Shown piece after piece: positions 1 through 9,179 of a stretch of DNA of 64,000 nt. This DNA is from Candidatus Methylopumilus planktonicus. Its GTDB lineage: Bacteria; Pseudomonadota; Gammaproteobacteria; Burkholderiales; Methylophilaceae. Under the pieces are notes generated by a model. It was given only the letters and a program-made list of their open reading frames with translations. It ran no database searches and had not been told where the DNA came from. The DNA lies in contig NZ_LN827929.1 of assembly GCF_000981505.1 (NCBI RefSeq), positions 124,001 to 188,000 on the forward strand, in the 5' to 3' direction. Every line of letters starts with the position of its first letter. Within the stretch, counting starts at the first letter, position 1. The position numbers and the translations under genes were made by a program.

Positions 1-215
1 GTGTACATACTTTCACCTCTGCATTCAGCATGAATATCGCTCTTTGGAAGATGAATAGTAGCCTCTACAATGTGTTCTAGTTTAATTACTGTGAGTGTGA
101 CCTTTGCATCAATTACATGATCAAAATGGTGGAAAATTTTAGCTAATTTAGTTTGAATATATTCCTTTAATGACGGAGTGATTTCTAAATGATGGCCAGT
201 TAAATGAATATTCAT
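1..215 (-). CDS. hpf: Ribosome hibernation promoting factor, partial (C-terminus beyond window)
   Basis: The first 71 codons of a gene running off the left edge. The N-terminus (MNIHLTGHHLEITPSLKEY) is typical of the HPF/RaiA sigma-54 modulation family, which binds the 30S subunit and promotes 70S/100S dimer formation in stationary phase. The ATG is preceded by AAGGA at a suitable distance. It lies 21 bases downstream of rpoN, the classic lptB-rpoN-hpf order in proteobacteria, which supports the assignment. The rest of the protein, and therefore short versus long form, cannot be seen. Confidence 0.9.
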   Translation of the reverse strand, partial: MNIHLTGHHLEITPSLKEYIQTKLAKIFHHFDHVIDAKVTLTVIKLEHIVEATIHLPKSDIHAECRGESMY

Positions 216-236
216 ATTATTTCCTTAAGGTTAGAG

Positions 237-1646
237 TTATAAAATTTTTCTAAGGTTGGTTGGAGCAATATTTAGTATTTCTCTATATTTCGCCACAGTT
301 CTTCGTGCAATATTAATATCCTGATTCTTTAATAATAAAACAATCTCGCTATCTGAAAGTGGTTTTTTTGGATCTTCTTGTTTAATAACTTCTTTAATTT
401 TAGCCCTAATTGCAGTAGATGCAAGTTCATTACCTGAGCTATTGTCAATTGAACTTCCAAAGAAAAATTTGAGCTCATAAATGCCCCGAGGCGTATTAAT
501 ATATTTGTTTGATGTAACTCTAGAGATGGTGGATTCATGAAGACCAACTTCTTCAGCAATCTCTCTTAAAATAAGAGGCTTCATCATAGATTCACCATAA
601 TCTAAAAAATCTTTTTGATGTTTCATGATGGCTTCTGAAACTTTAAGAATTGTGACAAACCGCTGTTGTATGTTTTTCACAATCCATTTTGCTTCTTGTA
701 TTTGACTAGATAAATGATGAGCTGAGTCAGCTTGCGAATTTTTGATTAGGTCTCGATAAATATGATTTAAGCGAAGCTTTGGAATTGCTTGTTCGTTTAA
801 TGAAACTTGCCAATTAGCCTTTACTTTTTTTACATTAACTTCATGTTGAACGAAGTGATGACTTTCAATGGTGGAAAATATATTTCCAGGTTTTGGGTTA
901 AGACTTTTAATTACCTTCTGAATTTCTCTTAGCACTTCATCTTCACAGCCTAATATTTTTTTAAGCTTAACAAAGTCACGAGAGGCCAGAAGGTTTAGAT
1001 GAGATTTAATAACTTTAATGGAAAGTATGTGAATCGGACTTTCTTCCTTACTTTCAAGTTGAAGCGTCAAGCATTCAATAAGATCTCTTGCGCCAATTCC
1101 AGGTGGCGCTTGTTTTTGAAGTAATTTTAGTAAGGATTCTATTTCTTCAATACTTACTTCATACTCCTTTGGAATACTTGATAAGAAGTAATCTAGAGGC
1201 TCTTCCAAATAGCCATCTTCATTGATTGAATCTATTAGAAGAGAAATAATTGCTTGATCCTTCTCGCCAATTGGAATTAAATGAAAAATATCTTCAAGGT
1301 ATTGTTTTAGGGTTTGTGCCGCAGACTCTCGATACTCATTTGAATCGATATAATTATTATCTTTTGCGTATTCTTCATCCCAATTAATTTCGTGTTCATA
1401 AATAGGATCTTGGATTTCTTGATCGTTTAAAATTTCAAATGAAGTTTCTTCCTGAGGAGTTATCGCAATATCTTTACCGTCTTCCTCATCTTCCTCTAGC
1501 ATTTCAATTAAAGGGTTCTGTTGAATGAGAATTTCAAGTTCTTGATTAAGCTCCACAGATGACATCTGGAGAAGCTTAATAGACTGTTGAAGTTGAGGAG
1601 TAAGCGATAAGTGTTGAGACGCTTTAAATTGAAGATTTTGTTTCAT
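237..1646 (-). CDS. rpoN: RNA polymerase sigma-54 factor RpoN
   Basis: 469 residues, normal length for sigma-54. Region I at the N-terminus is Gln/Leu rich, followed by an acidic region II (Glu/Asp cluster around residues 50-60), the core-binding domain, a helix-turn-helix around 360-395 and an intact RpoN box ARRTVAKYRE at 447-456 that contacts the -24 element. It directs transcription that needs AAA+ activators. It sits 26 bases downstream of lptB and just upstream of hpf. No activator gene is visible in the window, so its regulon cannot be inferred here. Confidence 0.97.
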   Translation of the reverse strand: MKQNLQFKASQHLSLTPQLQQSIKLLQMSSVELNQELEILIQQNPLIEMLEEDEEDGKDIAITPQEETSFEILNDQEIQDPIYEHEINWDEEYAKDNNYIDSNEYRESAAQTLKQYLEDIFHLIPIGEKDQAIISLLIDSINEDGYLEEPLDYFLSSIPKEYEVSIEEIESLLKLLQKQAPPGIGARDLIECLTLQLESKEESPIHILSIKVIKSHLNLLASRDFVKLKKILGCEDEVLREIQKVIKSLNPKPGNIFSTIESHHFVQHEVNVKKVKANWQVSLNEQAIPKLRLNHIYRDLIKNSQADSAHHLSSQIQEAKWIVKNIQQRFVTILKVSEAIMKHQKDFLDYGESMMKPLILREIAEEVGLHESTISRVTSNKYINTPRGIYELKFFFGSSIDNSSGNELASTAIRAKIKEVIKQEDPKKPLSDSEIVLLLKNQDINIARRTVAKYREILNIAPTNLRKIL

Positions 1647-1672
1647 CGCTTAAATAGCGCTAATCTAAATAG

Positions 1673-2395
1673 TTATAGATAAAAATCCTTACCTAAATAA
1701 ACATCTTTAACATTTTGATCGTTAGCAAGAGTTTTAGGTAGTCCAGATGCAAGAATTTTCCCTTGATTTACAATATACGCGCGATCACAAATACCTAAAG
1801 TTTCACGAACATTATGATCTGTAATGAGAATGCCAATTTTTTGTTCGGCGAGATATTTAATGATTTTTTGAATATCAATGACCGCAATTGGATCAATACC
1901 TGCAAAAGGTTCATCTAATAGAATAAATGCGGGATCAGAGGCAAGGCATCTAGCGATTTCAACACGACGTCTTTCGCCCCCGGAAAGGCTGATTGCAGGA
2001 TTGTTTCTAATATGACTAATACCTAATTCCTGAAGAAGCCCTTCAAGTCTTGCATTCATTTTTTCGCGAGTTAAGTCTTGCAATTCTAAAATAGCTAAAA
2101 TATTTTCAGCCACCGTCATTTTTCTAAAGATCGAAGGTTCTTGAGGAAGGTAAGAGAGACCTAATTTTGCACGACTATGAATAGGCATTTTTGATATATT
2201 TGCACCATCGAGTGAGATACGTCCTCGATCGCTTGGAATAAGCCCTACGATCATATAAAAACTTGTTGTTTTACCAGCACCATTGGGCCCCAGCAATCCT
2301 ACGATTTCCCCACTCTTGATAGTTAAAGATACATCTTGAACGACAGTTCTTTTTTTAAAAGTTTTTTTAAGATTTTCAATGACTAATTCACTCAT
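1673..2395 (-). CDS. lptB: LPS export ABC transporter ATPase LptB
   Basis: 240 residues, full length. Walker A GPNGAGKT at 36-43, ABC signature LSGGE at 137-141 and Walker B ILLDEP at 158-163 are intact. LptB powers LptFG, which extract lipopolysaccharide from the inner membrane and push it along the LptC-LptA bridge. The order kdsD-kdsC-lptC-lptA-lptB-rpoN is conserved in proteobacteria and separates this gene from other ABC ATPases. Its membrane partners lptF and lptG lie elsewhere in the window (24495-26656). Confidence 0.97.
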   Translation of the reverse strand: MSELVIENLKKTFKKRTVVQDVSLTIKSGEIVGLLGPNGAGKTTSFYMIVGLIPSDRGRISLDGANISKMPIHSRAKLGLSYLPQEPSIFRKMTVAENILAILELQDLTREKMNARLEGLLQELGISHIRNNPAISLSGGERRRVEIARCLASDPAFILLDEPFAGIDPIAVIDIQKIIKYLAEQKIGILITDHNVRETLGICDRAYIVNQGKILASGLPKTLANDQNVKDVYLGKDFYL

Positions 2396-2404
2396 AGCGA
2401 CTTG

Positions 2405-2959
2405 TTATTCCTGTGGTTTTTTCTTGGGCTGAATAATTGCACGCGTTCTGCCACCCGGTACAGTCTCACCTGCTTTATTTTTAGTGTTACCTGACATTGC
2501 TTTTGCAAATTCAGCATTTGCGTCGTACATGATGTAATCGCCCTGAACAATATCCCCGCCTTTTTTTACCCACGCTTTACTATATAAATGAACTTTATCC
2601 ATACGACCATCATATTCAATTCTCTGAGCGCTGCCCTCAATATATTCATTTTTACCTTCTTGTTTTTGTTTGAAGGTTGTGGGATTACCAACACTTGTAC
2701 TATGTTGAAAGCCTTGATTGTCTTCTCGGATGGTAAGTTCATCGGCTTTAATAAGCAGTGTGCCTTGTGTCAAAATGACATTACCAGAATAAATACTTTT
2801 ATTCTTTGAGTCATCAGATGTCATTGTGTCAGATTCAAGCTCGATAGGCTTATCTCGGTCTGCCTTTTCTGCAAAGACGTAAGATGAACTGATGCTAAAA
2901 ATGCATAAGTAAGCAAAGAGAATTTTCAGTGACGATATTTTAAAAAAAGATAAGCGCAT
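2405..2959 (-). CDS. lptA: LPS transport periplasmic protein LptA
   Basis: 184 residues with a Sec signal peptide (hydrophobic run about 10-28, likely cleavage after VFA). The mature part has the OstA/LptA beta-jellyroll pattern, starting with a DKPIELESDTMTSDD-type stretch. LptA polymerises as the periplasmic bridge between LptC and LptD. Its ATG overlaps the lptC stop by one base (TAATG), implying translational coupling. The C-terminal tail is Lys/Gly rich and probably disordered. Confidence 0.95.
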   Translation of the reverse strand: MRLSFFKISSLKILFAYLCIFSISSSYVFAEKADRDKPIELESDTMTSDDSKNKSIYSGNVILTQGTLLIKADELTIREDNQGFQHSTSVGNPTTFKQKQEGKNEYIEGSAQRIEYDGRMDKVHLYSKAWVKKGGDIVQGDYIMYDANAEFAKAMSGNTKNKAGETVPGGRTRAIIQPKKKPQE

Positions 2960-3588
2960 TATTTCTTTAGATTTTTATTTTGAGTAATAGGTTGCACGTT
3001 TAAATTATTTTTTTTAACAGGCTTTTCATAATGCACACGAACTCTCGCTAATAACGTCATTATTCCATTCTTTTTGTCATAATTCATGCCAATTGCATTA
3101 ACGACTGTTTTGGGGTCTTGAGTGATGCGAACAGGCCTTTTTGTAAATGCTTGGTCTTTGTTTGGCAATATAGTCAATTGATCTGTAAAAAGCTCCATTT
3201 TTGGCTTTGTTTCAGTTTCGAGGCGAGCCACTTTTACATTGTCAATTATTTGCACTTCTTCGCCGTCGGTCGAAACAAAACCAATGCCACCTTCAATTTT
3301 TGAGCTAGGCACATTATTTTTATATCTAATAAAAAGAGGTTTTTTAAGTCGCGTCGTGTCATCTTGCGGGTAATGGGTCATTTCATTTGCAGATAAAATG
3401 AAATGAATAGACCCATTTGATTCAGTTTGCGTTGTTTTGAAATTTGTTAAAAAATAATCGGGGCTGTTGCTTAGTTTATTTCCTCTTTTTTCACTTTCAT
3501 TTTCAACAGAAACTTGAACCCAGTAAGAAATAAAAGCTAAGATTGCAGCAAAAAAAATAGGAAATAAAACAGAGAAACGATTGATCAT
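2959..3588 (-). CDS. lptC: LPS export protein LptC
   Basis: 209 residues. A single N-terminal transmembrane segment (about 7-25) anchors a periplasmic LptC domain that passes LPS from LptFG to LptA. Sequence identity within the LptC family is low, so position between kdsC and lptA is important evidence. The start overlaps the kdsC stop by four bases (ATGA). The C-terminal tail is basic. Confidence 0.92.
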   Translation of the reverse strand: MINRFSVLFPIFFAAILAFISYWVQVSVENESEKRGNKLSNSPDYFLTNFKTTQTESNGSIHFILSANEMTHYPQDDTTRLKKPLFIRYKNNVPSSKIEGGIGFVSTDGEEVQIIDNVKVARLETETKPKMELFTDQLTILPNKDQAFTKRPVRITQDPKTVVNAIGMNYDKKNGIMTLLARVRVHYEKPVKKNNLNVQPITQNKNLKK

Positions 3589-4112
3589 TTAAAGTAAGGT
3601 GCAACGATTTCATCATAAGTGCCTTGAGCCTTCATAATAAAATCACAGGCCTCTCGAACGGCACCATAGCCGGCAATCTTTTCTGTCACAAAATGCGCAA
3701 TTTTTTTTACTTCATCGTGGCCTGCAGGCACAGAAATAGCGAGACCCGATTGCAACATAGGAGGCAAATCTACAATGTCATCTCCCATAAATGCACATTC
3801 TTCAGACCTGAATCCTGTTTTCTTAATGAGATCAGCAAACGCTTCTTTTTTGTCTGAAATGCCTTGGTAAAAGTAATCTACCTCTAAATTTTCAGCGCGA
3901 ATAAGAACACTATTTGAATTGCGGCCGGTAATAATTGCAAGTTTAACCCCGCTTTTTTTAAGTAATCGCATACCTAAACCATCTTGTGTATTAAACATTT
4001 TATACTCTTGACCATCATCCCCAATGAATAGCGAACCATCTGTCATTACACCATCAACATCAAAAATCATAAGCTTGATTTTTTGTGCACGTTCTTTAAG
4101 GGTTGAATCCAT
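3585..4112 (-). CDS. kdsC: 3-deoxy-D-manno-octulosonate 8-phosphate phosphatase KdsC
   Basis: 175 residues from the ATG at 4112; an upstream in-frame TTG is possible, but the ATG forms a TGATG overlap with the kdsD stop and is preferred. HAD superfamily motif I (FDVDGVMTDG) is near the N-terminus, motif II around TGRNS and the GDDIVDLP acidic motif further on. It removes phosphate from Kdo-8-P in the cytoplasm to supply Kdo for lipid A inner core. The size matches the cap-less KdsC type that works as a tetramer. Confidence 0.96.
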   Translation of the reverse strand: MDSTLKERAQKIKLMIFDVDGVMTDGSLFIGDDGQEYKMFNTQDGLGMRLLKKSGVKLAIITGRNSNSVLIRAENLEVDYFYQGISDKKEAFADLIKKTGFRSEECAFMGDDIVDLPPMLQSGLAISVPAGHDEVKKIAHFVTEKIAGYGAVREACDFIMKAQGTYDEIVAPYFK

Positions 4113-5092
4113 CAAATAACTTTCGCTTTAAAGAGATCATGCATATTAAAAGCACCTACTAATTTATTCTCTCTATTAACCACAAGAATGCCATTAATTT
4201 TATTGAAATCCATTAAGTTGATTGCATCAATAATGATTTGATCATCAAATATTGTCTTAGGATTTTTGTTCATAATTTCTCTAATGGACTGTTTTTCGTA
4301 ATCTATTTTTTTAGAAAGCTGTCTTCTTAAATCGCCATCAGTAAATATGCCAATAGGCTCGGAATGAGGATTAACTATTGCTGTAAAGCCTAAGCCCTTA
4401 AGAGATATCTCAAGCACTGCATCAGAAAGTAATGCATCTTCTTTGATGGAAGGCACTTTATCAAGGTCTCTCATAATGTCTCGCACCCGCACAACTTGTC
4501 TTTTGCCCAAACTGCCGCCTGGATGCGATCGAGCAAAATCTTCAGCGGTAAATGCTCTTTGATCAAGAACACAAATGGCTAATGCATCTCCTAAAGCAAG
4601 AGATGCTGTTGAGCTAGCGGTAGGGGAAAGCCCTAAAGGGCAGGCCTCTTGAGATACATGAGCGCTTAAATGAATTTTGGATTCCCTTGCAAGCTCAGAA
4701 TCACTATTGCCTGTAATTGAAATAATTTTTGCGCCGATTCTTTTTATGACTGGTAGGATAGATAAAAGCTCATCGCTCTTACCAGAATTTGATAGAAAAA
4801 TGACTACATCATTAGATGTAATCATGCCTAAATCGCCATGACTTGCCTCTGCAGGGTGCATAAAGAAGCTTGGGGTGCCAGTGCTTGCGAAAGTAGAGGC
4901 TAATTTTCTTCCGATATGCCCCGATTTGCCCATCCCACTTACCACAACTCTGCCATCACAATGTAAAATGAGTTGAACAGCGTTGACGAAATGATCATCA
5001 AGCCTATTCGCTAAAGATAAGATTTCTTGTGCTTCAATTTCAAGGACTTGGCGAGCGCGTTCAAGAGTATTTTTTGATGATGTCTTAGTCAT
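4112..5092 (-). CDS. kdsD: D-arabinose 5-phosphate isomerase KdsD (KpsF/GutQ family)
   Basis: 326 residues, normal length. An N-terminal SIS sugar-isomerase domain (about 30-190, with the MGKSGHIGRKLASTFASTG stretch) is followed by two CBS repeats (about 210-325). It converts ribulose-5-P to arabinose-5-P, the first step of Kdo synthesis. It is the first gene of the minus-strand kds-lpt-rpoN run, so the operon promoter should lie in the 90-base divergent gap with the antiporter gene at 5183. Confidence 0.96.
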   Translation of the reverse strand: MTKTSSKNTLERARQVLEIEAQEILSLANRLDDHFVNAVQLILHCDGRVVVSGMGKSGHIGRKLASTFASTGTPSFFMHPAEASHGDLGMITSNDVVIFLSNSGKSDELLSILPVIKRIGAKIISITGNSDSELARESKIHLSAHVSQEACPLGLSPTASSTASLALGDALAICVLDQRAFTAEDFARSHPGGSLGKRQVVRVRDIMRDLDKVPSIKEDALLSDAVLEISLKGLGFTAIVNPHSEPIGIFTDGDLRRQLSKKIDYEKQSIREIMNKNPKTIFDDQIIIDAINLMDFNKINGILVVNRENKLVGAFNMHDLFKAKVI

Positions 5093-5182
5093 AATGACAT
5101 TGTAGAGGGTAATGGATACTCGTGTAAAAGGGTTTATAAATGCTTTAAGCCTAAAAATTATTGATTAATCTTGGATAAATGA

Positions 5183-7156
5183 ATGTTTGACTCCCTACCC
5201 TTAGTTCTTATTTTGTTAGTAAGCTCAGTTCTATTAGTTGGGCTATTCCGATACTTGAAATTGCCCGCAATGATTGCCTATTTTGTCGTAGGTATAATTT
5301 TAGGACCTCATTTGATTGGGGTGCTTCCTGATTCAGAGTCGAGTCGGCATTTTGCTGAATTCGGTATTGTATTTCTAATGTTCAGTATTGGACTTGAGTT
5401 TAGCCTGCCTAAACTTTATTCGATGAGAAACATCCTTTTTGGTTTAGGTGGTGCACAGGTACTTATTACTTTATTTGCTTCAATTAGTCTTGCGTGGTGG
5501 TTTGGACTTCATTTAACTTCAGCTTTTGTCATTGGCAGCGCATTTACTATGTCATCAACAGCTATAGTTTCTAAGATTCTAATGGAGCGTGTTGATTTAA
5601 ATTCAAGACATGGCCGATTAGCCATTGGTATTCTGCTCTTTCAAGATATAGCCGTTATACCCATTTTAATATTGATTCCAGCACTTGGCGCGTCATCAAG
5701 CGATATTGGCGGTATATTTTTGATGTCACTTTTAAAGGCTATTTTTTTATTTTCTATCCTTTTTAAATTTGGTAGGCCTTTAATGAATTCTTGGTTTGCT
5801 GTTGTAGCGAACCAAAGGTCGCGTGAATTATTCATCATGAATGTGTTGATGATCACACTTCTATTTTCTTTCGCCACAAAAATGGCTGGATTGTCTTATG
5901 GTATTGGAGCATTTTTAGCCGGCATGCTCATTTCTGAAACCCGCTATCGCTATCAGGTTGAATCAGATATTGCGGCTTTTAGAGATATTTTATTAGGCCT
6001 TTTCTTTATTAGTATCGGGATGTTACTTAACCTTCACCAAATAGCTTCGAATATTGGCTATGTGATTTTAATTACCTTAGGCTTTATTTTATTTAAAGCT
6101 GTTGTGATTACGTTTCTTACACGATTATTTAATTATGAGATCGGGGTGGGTATTAGAACAGGCCTTATTTTGGCACAAGCAGGGGAGTTTAGTTTTGTGA
6201 TTTTAGCCCTTGCTAGAGAAGAGCATGTTATAGGAGCTCACGCATTTCAAATTATTTTGGCTGCATCATTATTTTCAATGATATTGGCCCCTTTTATTAT
6301 CAAGTATAACGGCCGTATAGCGCGTTATTTATCAAAAAGTTATAACCGTAACAGTGACGATACAGTCCAAGCAATTCAATCTATAGGACGCACCTTGAAA
6401 GAGCATGTAATTTTATGTGGCTATGGAAGAAGCGGACAATATTTAGGGCGTTTTCTAAAAGAAGAAAATATTCCTTTTATTGCCATTGATATAGATTCAA
6501 GCCGGGTAAATGATGCCGCTTCAGGAGGCGAGCACGTTATGTATGGTGACGCAAGTCGAAGAGTCGTTTTAGAGGCTGCTGGGATTAAAACAGCAAAAGC
6601 GCTTGTTATTACTTACGCAGATTTTCGAGGGGCTATGAAAGTACTTCATATAACTCAAGAAGCTTACAAGAATATACCCGTCATTGTTAGAACGCGAGAC
6701 GATATCCATATGGATGAAATTAGAAATGCAGGAGCCAGTGAAGTTGTCCCAGAAATTTTAGAGGGTAGTTTAATGCTGGCCTCCCATGCGTTAGTTGTTT
6801 TAGGTGTTCCTTTAAATCGAGTCGTAAAGCGTATCCGGTCTTTTAGAGAAGAGCGTTACAAAATGTTTAGAGGTTATTTTGCCGGTATCTCAGATGCAGA
6901 AGCTGAAGTAACAGAGCCACAACTGAGACTTCATGCGATTGAAATTACAAAGGAATCTCATATTCATTCATGGAAACTTAATCAAATTCCATTTGCCACG
7001 CTTAATGTAGAGCTTAAGTACTTGAGACGTCCTAATATGTTAGAAGATATAGAGCCGAGAGATGACATTGTTCTATCTTCAGGGGATGTTCTTGTTGTGC
7101 TAGGTGTTGCAAATAAACTTAACGCTTTAGAGAAATACGTACTGACTGGCAAATAA
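5183..7156 (+). CDS. Monovalent cation:proton antiporter-2 (CPA2) with RCK domain, Kef/YbaL-like
   Basis: 657 residues. About twelve hydrophobic helices fill the first ~380 residues (Na+/H+ exchanger fold). A TrkA-N/RCK nucleotide-binding domain follows, starting near residue 408 (VILCGYGRSGQYLGRFL), with a TrkA-C-like domain at the end (about 570-655). Such proteins exchange K+ or Na+ for H+, gated by NAD(H) or ligands. Transported ion and ligand cannot be fixed from sequence, so YbaL, KefB and KefC are all possible labels. It is divergent from kdsD and followed three bases later by thiO. Confidence 0.9.
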   Translation: MFDSLPLVLILLVSSVLLVGLFRYLKLPAMIAYFVVGIILGPHLIGVLPDSESSRHFAEFGIVFLMFSIGLEFSLPKLYSMRNILFGLGGAQVLITLFASISLAWWFGLHLTSAFVIGSAFTMSSTAIVSKILMERVDLNSRHGRLAIGILLFQDIAVIPILILIPALGASSSDIGGIFLMSLLKAIFLFSILFKFGRPLMNSWFAVVANQRSRELFIMNVLMITLLFSFATKMAGLSYGIGAFLAGMLISETRYRYQVESDIAAFRDILLGLFFISIGMLLNLHQIASNIGYVILITLGFILFKAVVITFLTRLFNYEIGVGIRTGLILAQAGEFSFVILALAREEHVIGAHAFQIILAASLFSMILAPFIIKYNGRIARYLSKSYNRNSDDTVQAIQSIGRTLKEHVILCGYGRSGQYLGRFLKEENIPFIAIDIDSSRVNDAASGGEHVMYGDASRRVVLEAAGIKTAKALVITYADFRGAMKVLHITQEAYKNIPVIVRTRDDIHMDEIRNAGASEVVPEILEGSLMLASHALVVLGVPLNRVVKRIRSFREERYKMFRGYFAGISDAEAEVTEPQLRLHAIEITKESHIHSWKLNQIPFATLNVELKYLRRPNMLEDIEPRDDIVLSSGDVLVVLGVANKLNALEKYVLTGK

Positions 7157-7159
7157 AGT

Positions 7160-8173
7160 ATGACAAAAAAAGTTGCTGTCATTGGCGGCGGTATCGTGGG
7201 ATGTATAACTTCATTTTTTCTCATTGAAAAAGGATATGAAGTCACTTTAGTTGATCAGAATTCTATAGGTCAGGAGGCTTCGTGGGCTGGGGCTGGAATT
7301 CTCTCACCTTTATTGCCTTGGAATTACGAAGATAGCGTGAATGATCTTTGTTTTGGAAGTGCTGATTTTTATCATCAACTTTCTGAAATTCTAAAAAAAG
7401 ATACAGGCATTGACCCTGAATGGATTGAGTCAGGAATGTTGATACATGATGAGCATGATAAAAATCTCGCGATGAATTGGTGTCACACAAATTCTATTGA
7501 AATTAAACAAATTCAAATAGAAAAAACATCATGCTTGCTTTTGCCGCATGTTGCCCAAATTAGAAATCCTCGCTTATTAAAAGCCTTAAAAATATACTTA
7601 ATTAAAAATAATGTCGTCATAATGGAGAATCAAAAAGTTAGCCCCATTTCTGATTCAAATAACTTTGTTCACCATCTTCAAATAGAAAATAGCATCAATT
7701 TGGAAGCGGATTATTATGTTGTAGCCTCAGGGGCATGGAGCTCGAATGTTTTAAATGAAATTGAGATGCCAAAAATTAGACCTATTAGAGGGCAGCTTAT
7801 TCAATATCCTGCCATTAAAGAAAAGTTGCCATACATTCTTTATAAGGATGATTTTTATTTGGTGCAAAGGCAAGATGGTGTTGTACTTGCAGGGAGCACG
7901 AAAGAAGACGTTGGTTTTGATAAGGGCATTACAGAAGAGGCTAGAAATTCTCTCCAACAGAAAGCGGAATCTTTACTGCCTATTTTAAAAAATTACAAAA
8001 TTGAAAATCAATGGAGTGGTCTGAGGCCAGGCTCGGATGGCAATGTGCCTATGATAGAAAAGCATCATAAATACAATAATGTGTACTTAAATGTAGGCCA
8101 CTATCGATATGGATTGACGATGGCTCCAAAAGCAGCAAGAATAATTAGTGATTTAATAACTTTAAATGGATAA
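7160..8173 (+). CDS. thiO: Glycine oxidase ThiO (FAD-dependent, thiamine biosynthesis)
   Basis: 337 residues. N-terminal Rossmann FAD motif GGGIVG at 9-14, then the family stretch around QEASWAGAGIL, and the C-terminal GLRPGSDGNVPMI and GHYRYGLTMAP motifs. ThiO oxidises glycine to iminoacetate for the thiazole ring of thiamine. It starts three bases after the antiporter gene, so the two are probably cotranscribed. No other thi genes are in the window. A different DAO-family amine oxidase is possible, but length and motifs favour ThiO. Confidence 0.88.
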   Translation: MTKKVAVIGGGIVGCITSFFLIEKGYEVTLVDQNSIGQEASWAGAGILSPLLPWNYEDSVNDLCFGSADFYHQLSEILKKDTGIDPEWIESGMLIHDEHDKNLAMNWCHTNSIEIKQIQIEKTSCLLLPHVAQIRNPRLLKALKIYLIKNNVVIMENQKVSPISDSNNFVHHLQIENSINLEADYYVVASGAWSSNVLNEIEMPKIRPIRGQLIQYPAIKEKLPYILYKDDFYLVQRQDGVVLAGSTKEDVGFDKGITEEARNSLQQKAESLLPILKNYKIENQWSGLRPGSDGNVPMIEKHHKYNNVYLNVGHYRYGLTMAPKAARIISDLITLNG

Positions 8174-8178
8174 GCATA

Positions 8179-8793
8179 ATGCGGTTAAATATTTTTACAT
8201 TTTTACTTTTATTAATCACAAGCTTTAATACTATGGCGATTGAAGAACCAGAATATATCAGCATTGAAAAAAAAGATGCATTTGAGGTTAGAGAGTACCA
8301 GCCTAAATTAATTGCTCAAGTTCTAGTTACAGGGACATTCGATACAGCATCAAGCAAAGGATTTCGTTTGCTTGCTGATTTTATTTTTGGAAATAATAAA
8401 ACAAATGAAGGATCAAAAAAAATTGATATGACAGCCCCGGTAATTACTCGGGATGCTTCCGAGAAGATAGAAATGACAGCGCCAGTTATTTCTGAAGAAA
8501 CTGAGAGAGGTTGGTATGTTAGTTTTAATATGCCAAAGCAATTTACAAAAGAGACTCTTCCTATCCCAAATAATCCAGAAGTTAAAATTGCTGAAGTACC
8601 CGCAGAAAAATTTGCAGTTATTACATTCTCTGGTTTGGTGCGAGAAAAAAAATATGCGGAGATGTTAAGTTTGCTTAATGAAGAAATGAAAAAAAGAAAC
8701 TTAGAGCCAAAGGGCCCTGCAATACTAGCTCGCTATAACCCACCTTGGACCCTGCCATTTCTTAGAAGAAATGAATTAATGTTTAGATTTTAA
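8179..8793 (+). CDS. SOUL-family heme-binding-like protein, exported
   Basis: 204 residues with a Sec signal peptide (hydrophobic about 4-20, cleavage near MAIEEPE). The body matches the SOUL/HEBP pattern: EVREYQP near the start, two MTAPVI motifs and a C-terminal ARYNPPWTLPFLRRNE. Proteins of this family bind heme or tetrapyrroles; the bacterial role is not established. It starts five bases after thiO. Its stop at 8793 lies 28 bases from the stranded moaC 3' end, so before the element arrived it was convergent with intact moaC. Confidence 0.88.
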   Translation: MRLNIFTFLLLLITSFNTMAIEEPEYISIEKKDAFEVREYQPKLIAQVLVTGTFDTASSKGFRLLADFIFGNNKTNEGSKKIDMTAPVITRDASEKIEMTAPVISEETERGWYVSFNMPKQFTKETLPIPNNPEVKIAEVPAEKFAVITFSGLVREKKYAEMLSLLNEEMKKRNLEPKGPAILARYNPPWTLPFLRRNELMFRF

Positions 8794-8821
8794 AAATAAT
8801 CACTTCTTTGGAGCAAAACTT

Positions 8822-9001
8822 CTATTTCTTCATTTGAACCGCTTTCTTAGGTTTAACTTTAACCTCTCGCTTATAAAGACCAGAACGTCCCCCAGACTTT
8901 TCCACTAAGTGGATATTTGAAATAGCCATCGTACGGTCTACTGCTTTCACCATGTCATAAATGGTGAGGAGGGCGATACTGACTGCAGAAAGGGCTTCCA
9001 T
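8822..9001 (-). pseudogene. moaC: Displaced 3' end of moaC (C-terminal 59 codons and stop)
   Basis: Read on the minus strand from 9001 this gives MEALSAVSIALLTIYDMVKA and continues in frame to a TAG at 8822-8824. By eye 52 of 59 residues match the C-terminus of the complete moaC at 13341-13856. The fragment has no N-terminal two thirds and no ribosome binding site. Homology stops abruptly at 9001, right after the 14-base core GAAAGGGCTTCCAT. This is the original host 3' end, cut off when an element integrated inside moaC. The frame is intact with no decay, which suggests a recent event. Confidence 0.93.
8988..9001. repeat. Left attachment core (attL)
   Basis: GAAAGGGCTTCCAT, identical to 13507-13520. 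Flanking bases differ on both sides (A versus T before it, G versus T after it), so strand exchange should fall inside these 14 bases. In moaC the core encodes residues 113-117 (MEALS), one of the most conserved stretches of the enzyme. Confidence 0.88.
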
Positions 9002-9074
9002 GGAAAGCTAGTCATATCAAAGAATTCAGCTTGTTCTGTCTTTTTCCTGTGTGATTAAATTGATGCCCAAGCTG

Positions 9075-9100
9075 AAGGACCAAAAGGACCATAGAAGGAC
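9075..9100 (+). repeat. Left integrase arm-type repeats (AAGGAC x3)
   Basis: AAGGAC occurs at 9075-9080, 9084-9089 and 9095-9100, steps of 9 and 11 bases, about 75-100 bases inside attL. The same hexamer in the same orientation occurs twice, 11 bases apart, at the other end of the element (13317-13333). Short direct repeats near one helical turn apart at both ends are characteristic of tyrosine-integrase arm-binding sites. Confidence 0.62.
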
Positions 9101-9131
9101 AAGACTTAGATTACCACAAAGCGGCTTTCTG

Positions 9132-9179
9132 ATGGGTGCTAGAACCTGAAGACCCCACCCATGGGGTACCCCAACCCAT
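9132..9179. repeat. GC-rich nested inverted repeat cluster, possible origin
   Basis: ACCCCA (9152-9157), TGGGGT (9162-9167) and ACCCCA (9168-9173) form two mutually exclusive hairpins; the latter pair makes the perfect 12-base palindrome TGGGGTACCCCA at 9162-9173. ATGGGT at 9132-9137 is complementary to ACCCAT at 9174-9179, and ACCCAT also occurs at 9157-9162. It is very G/C-rich against an AT-rich background. It could be the replication origin recognised by the element's primase-helicase, or a structured terminator; neither is shown. Confidence 0.5.

Noticed and set aside
8822..9001. A second functional moaC gene
   Set aside because: Only the last 59 codons are present, with no ribosome binding site and no N-terminal two thirds, and homology ends sharply at the shared core.
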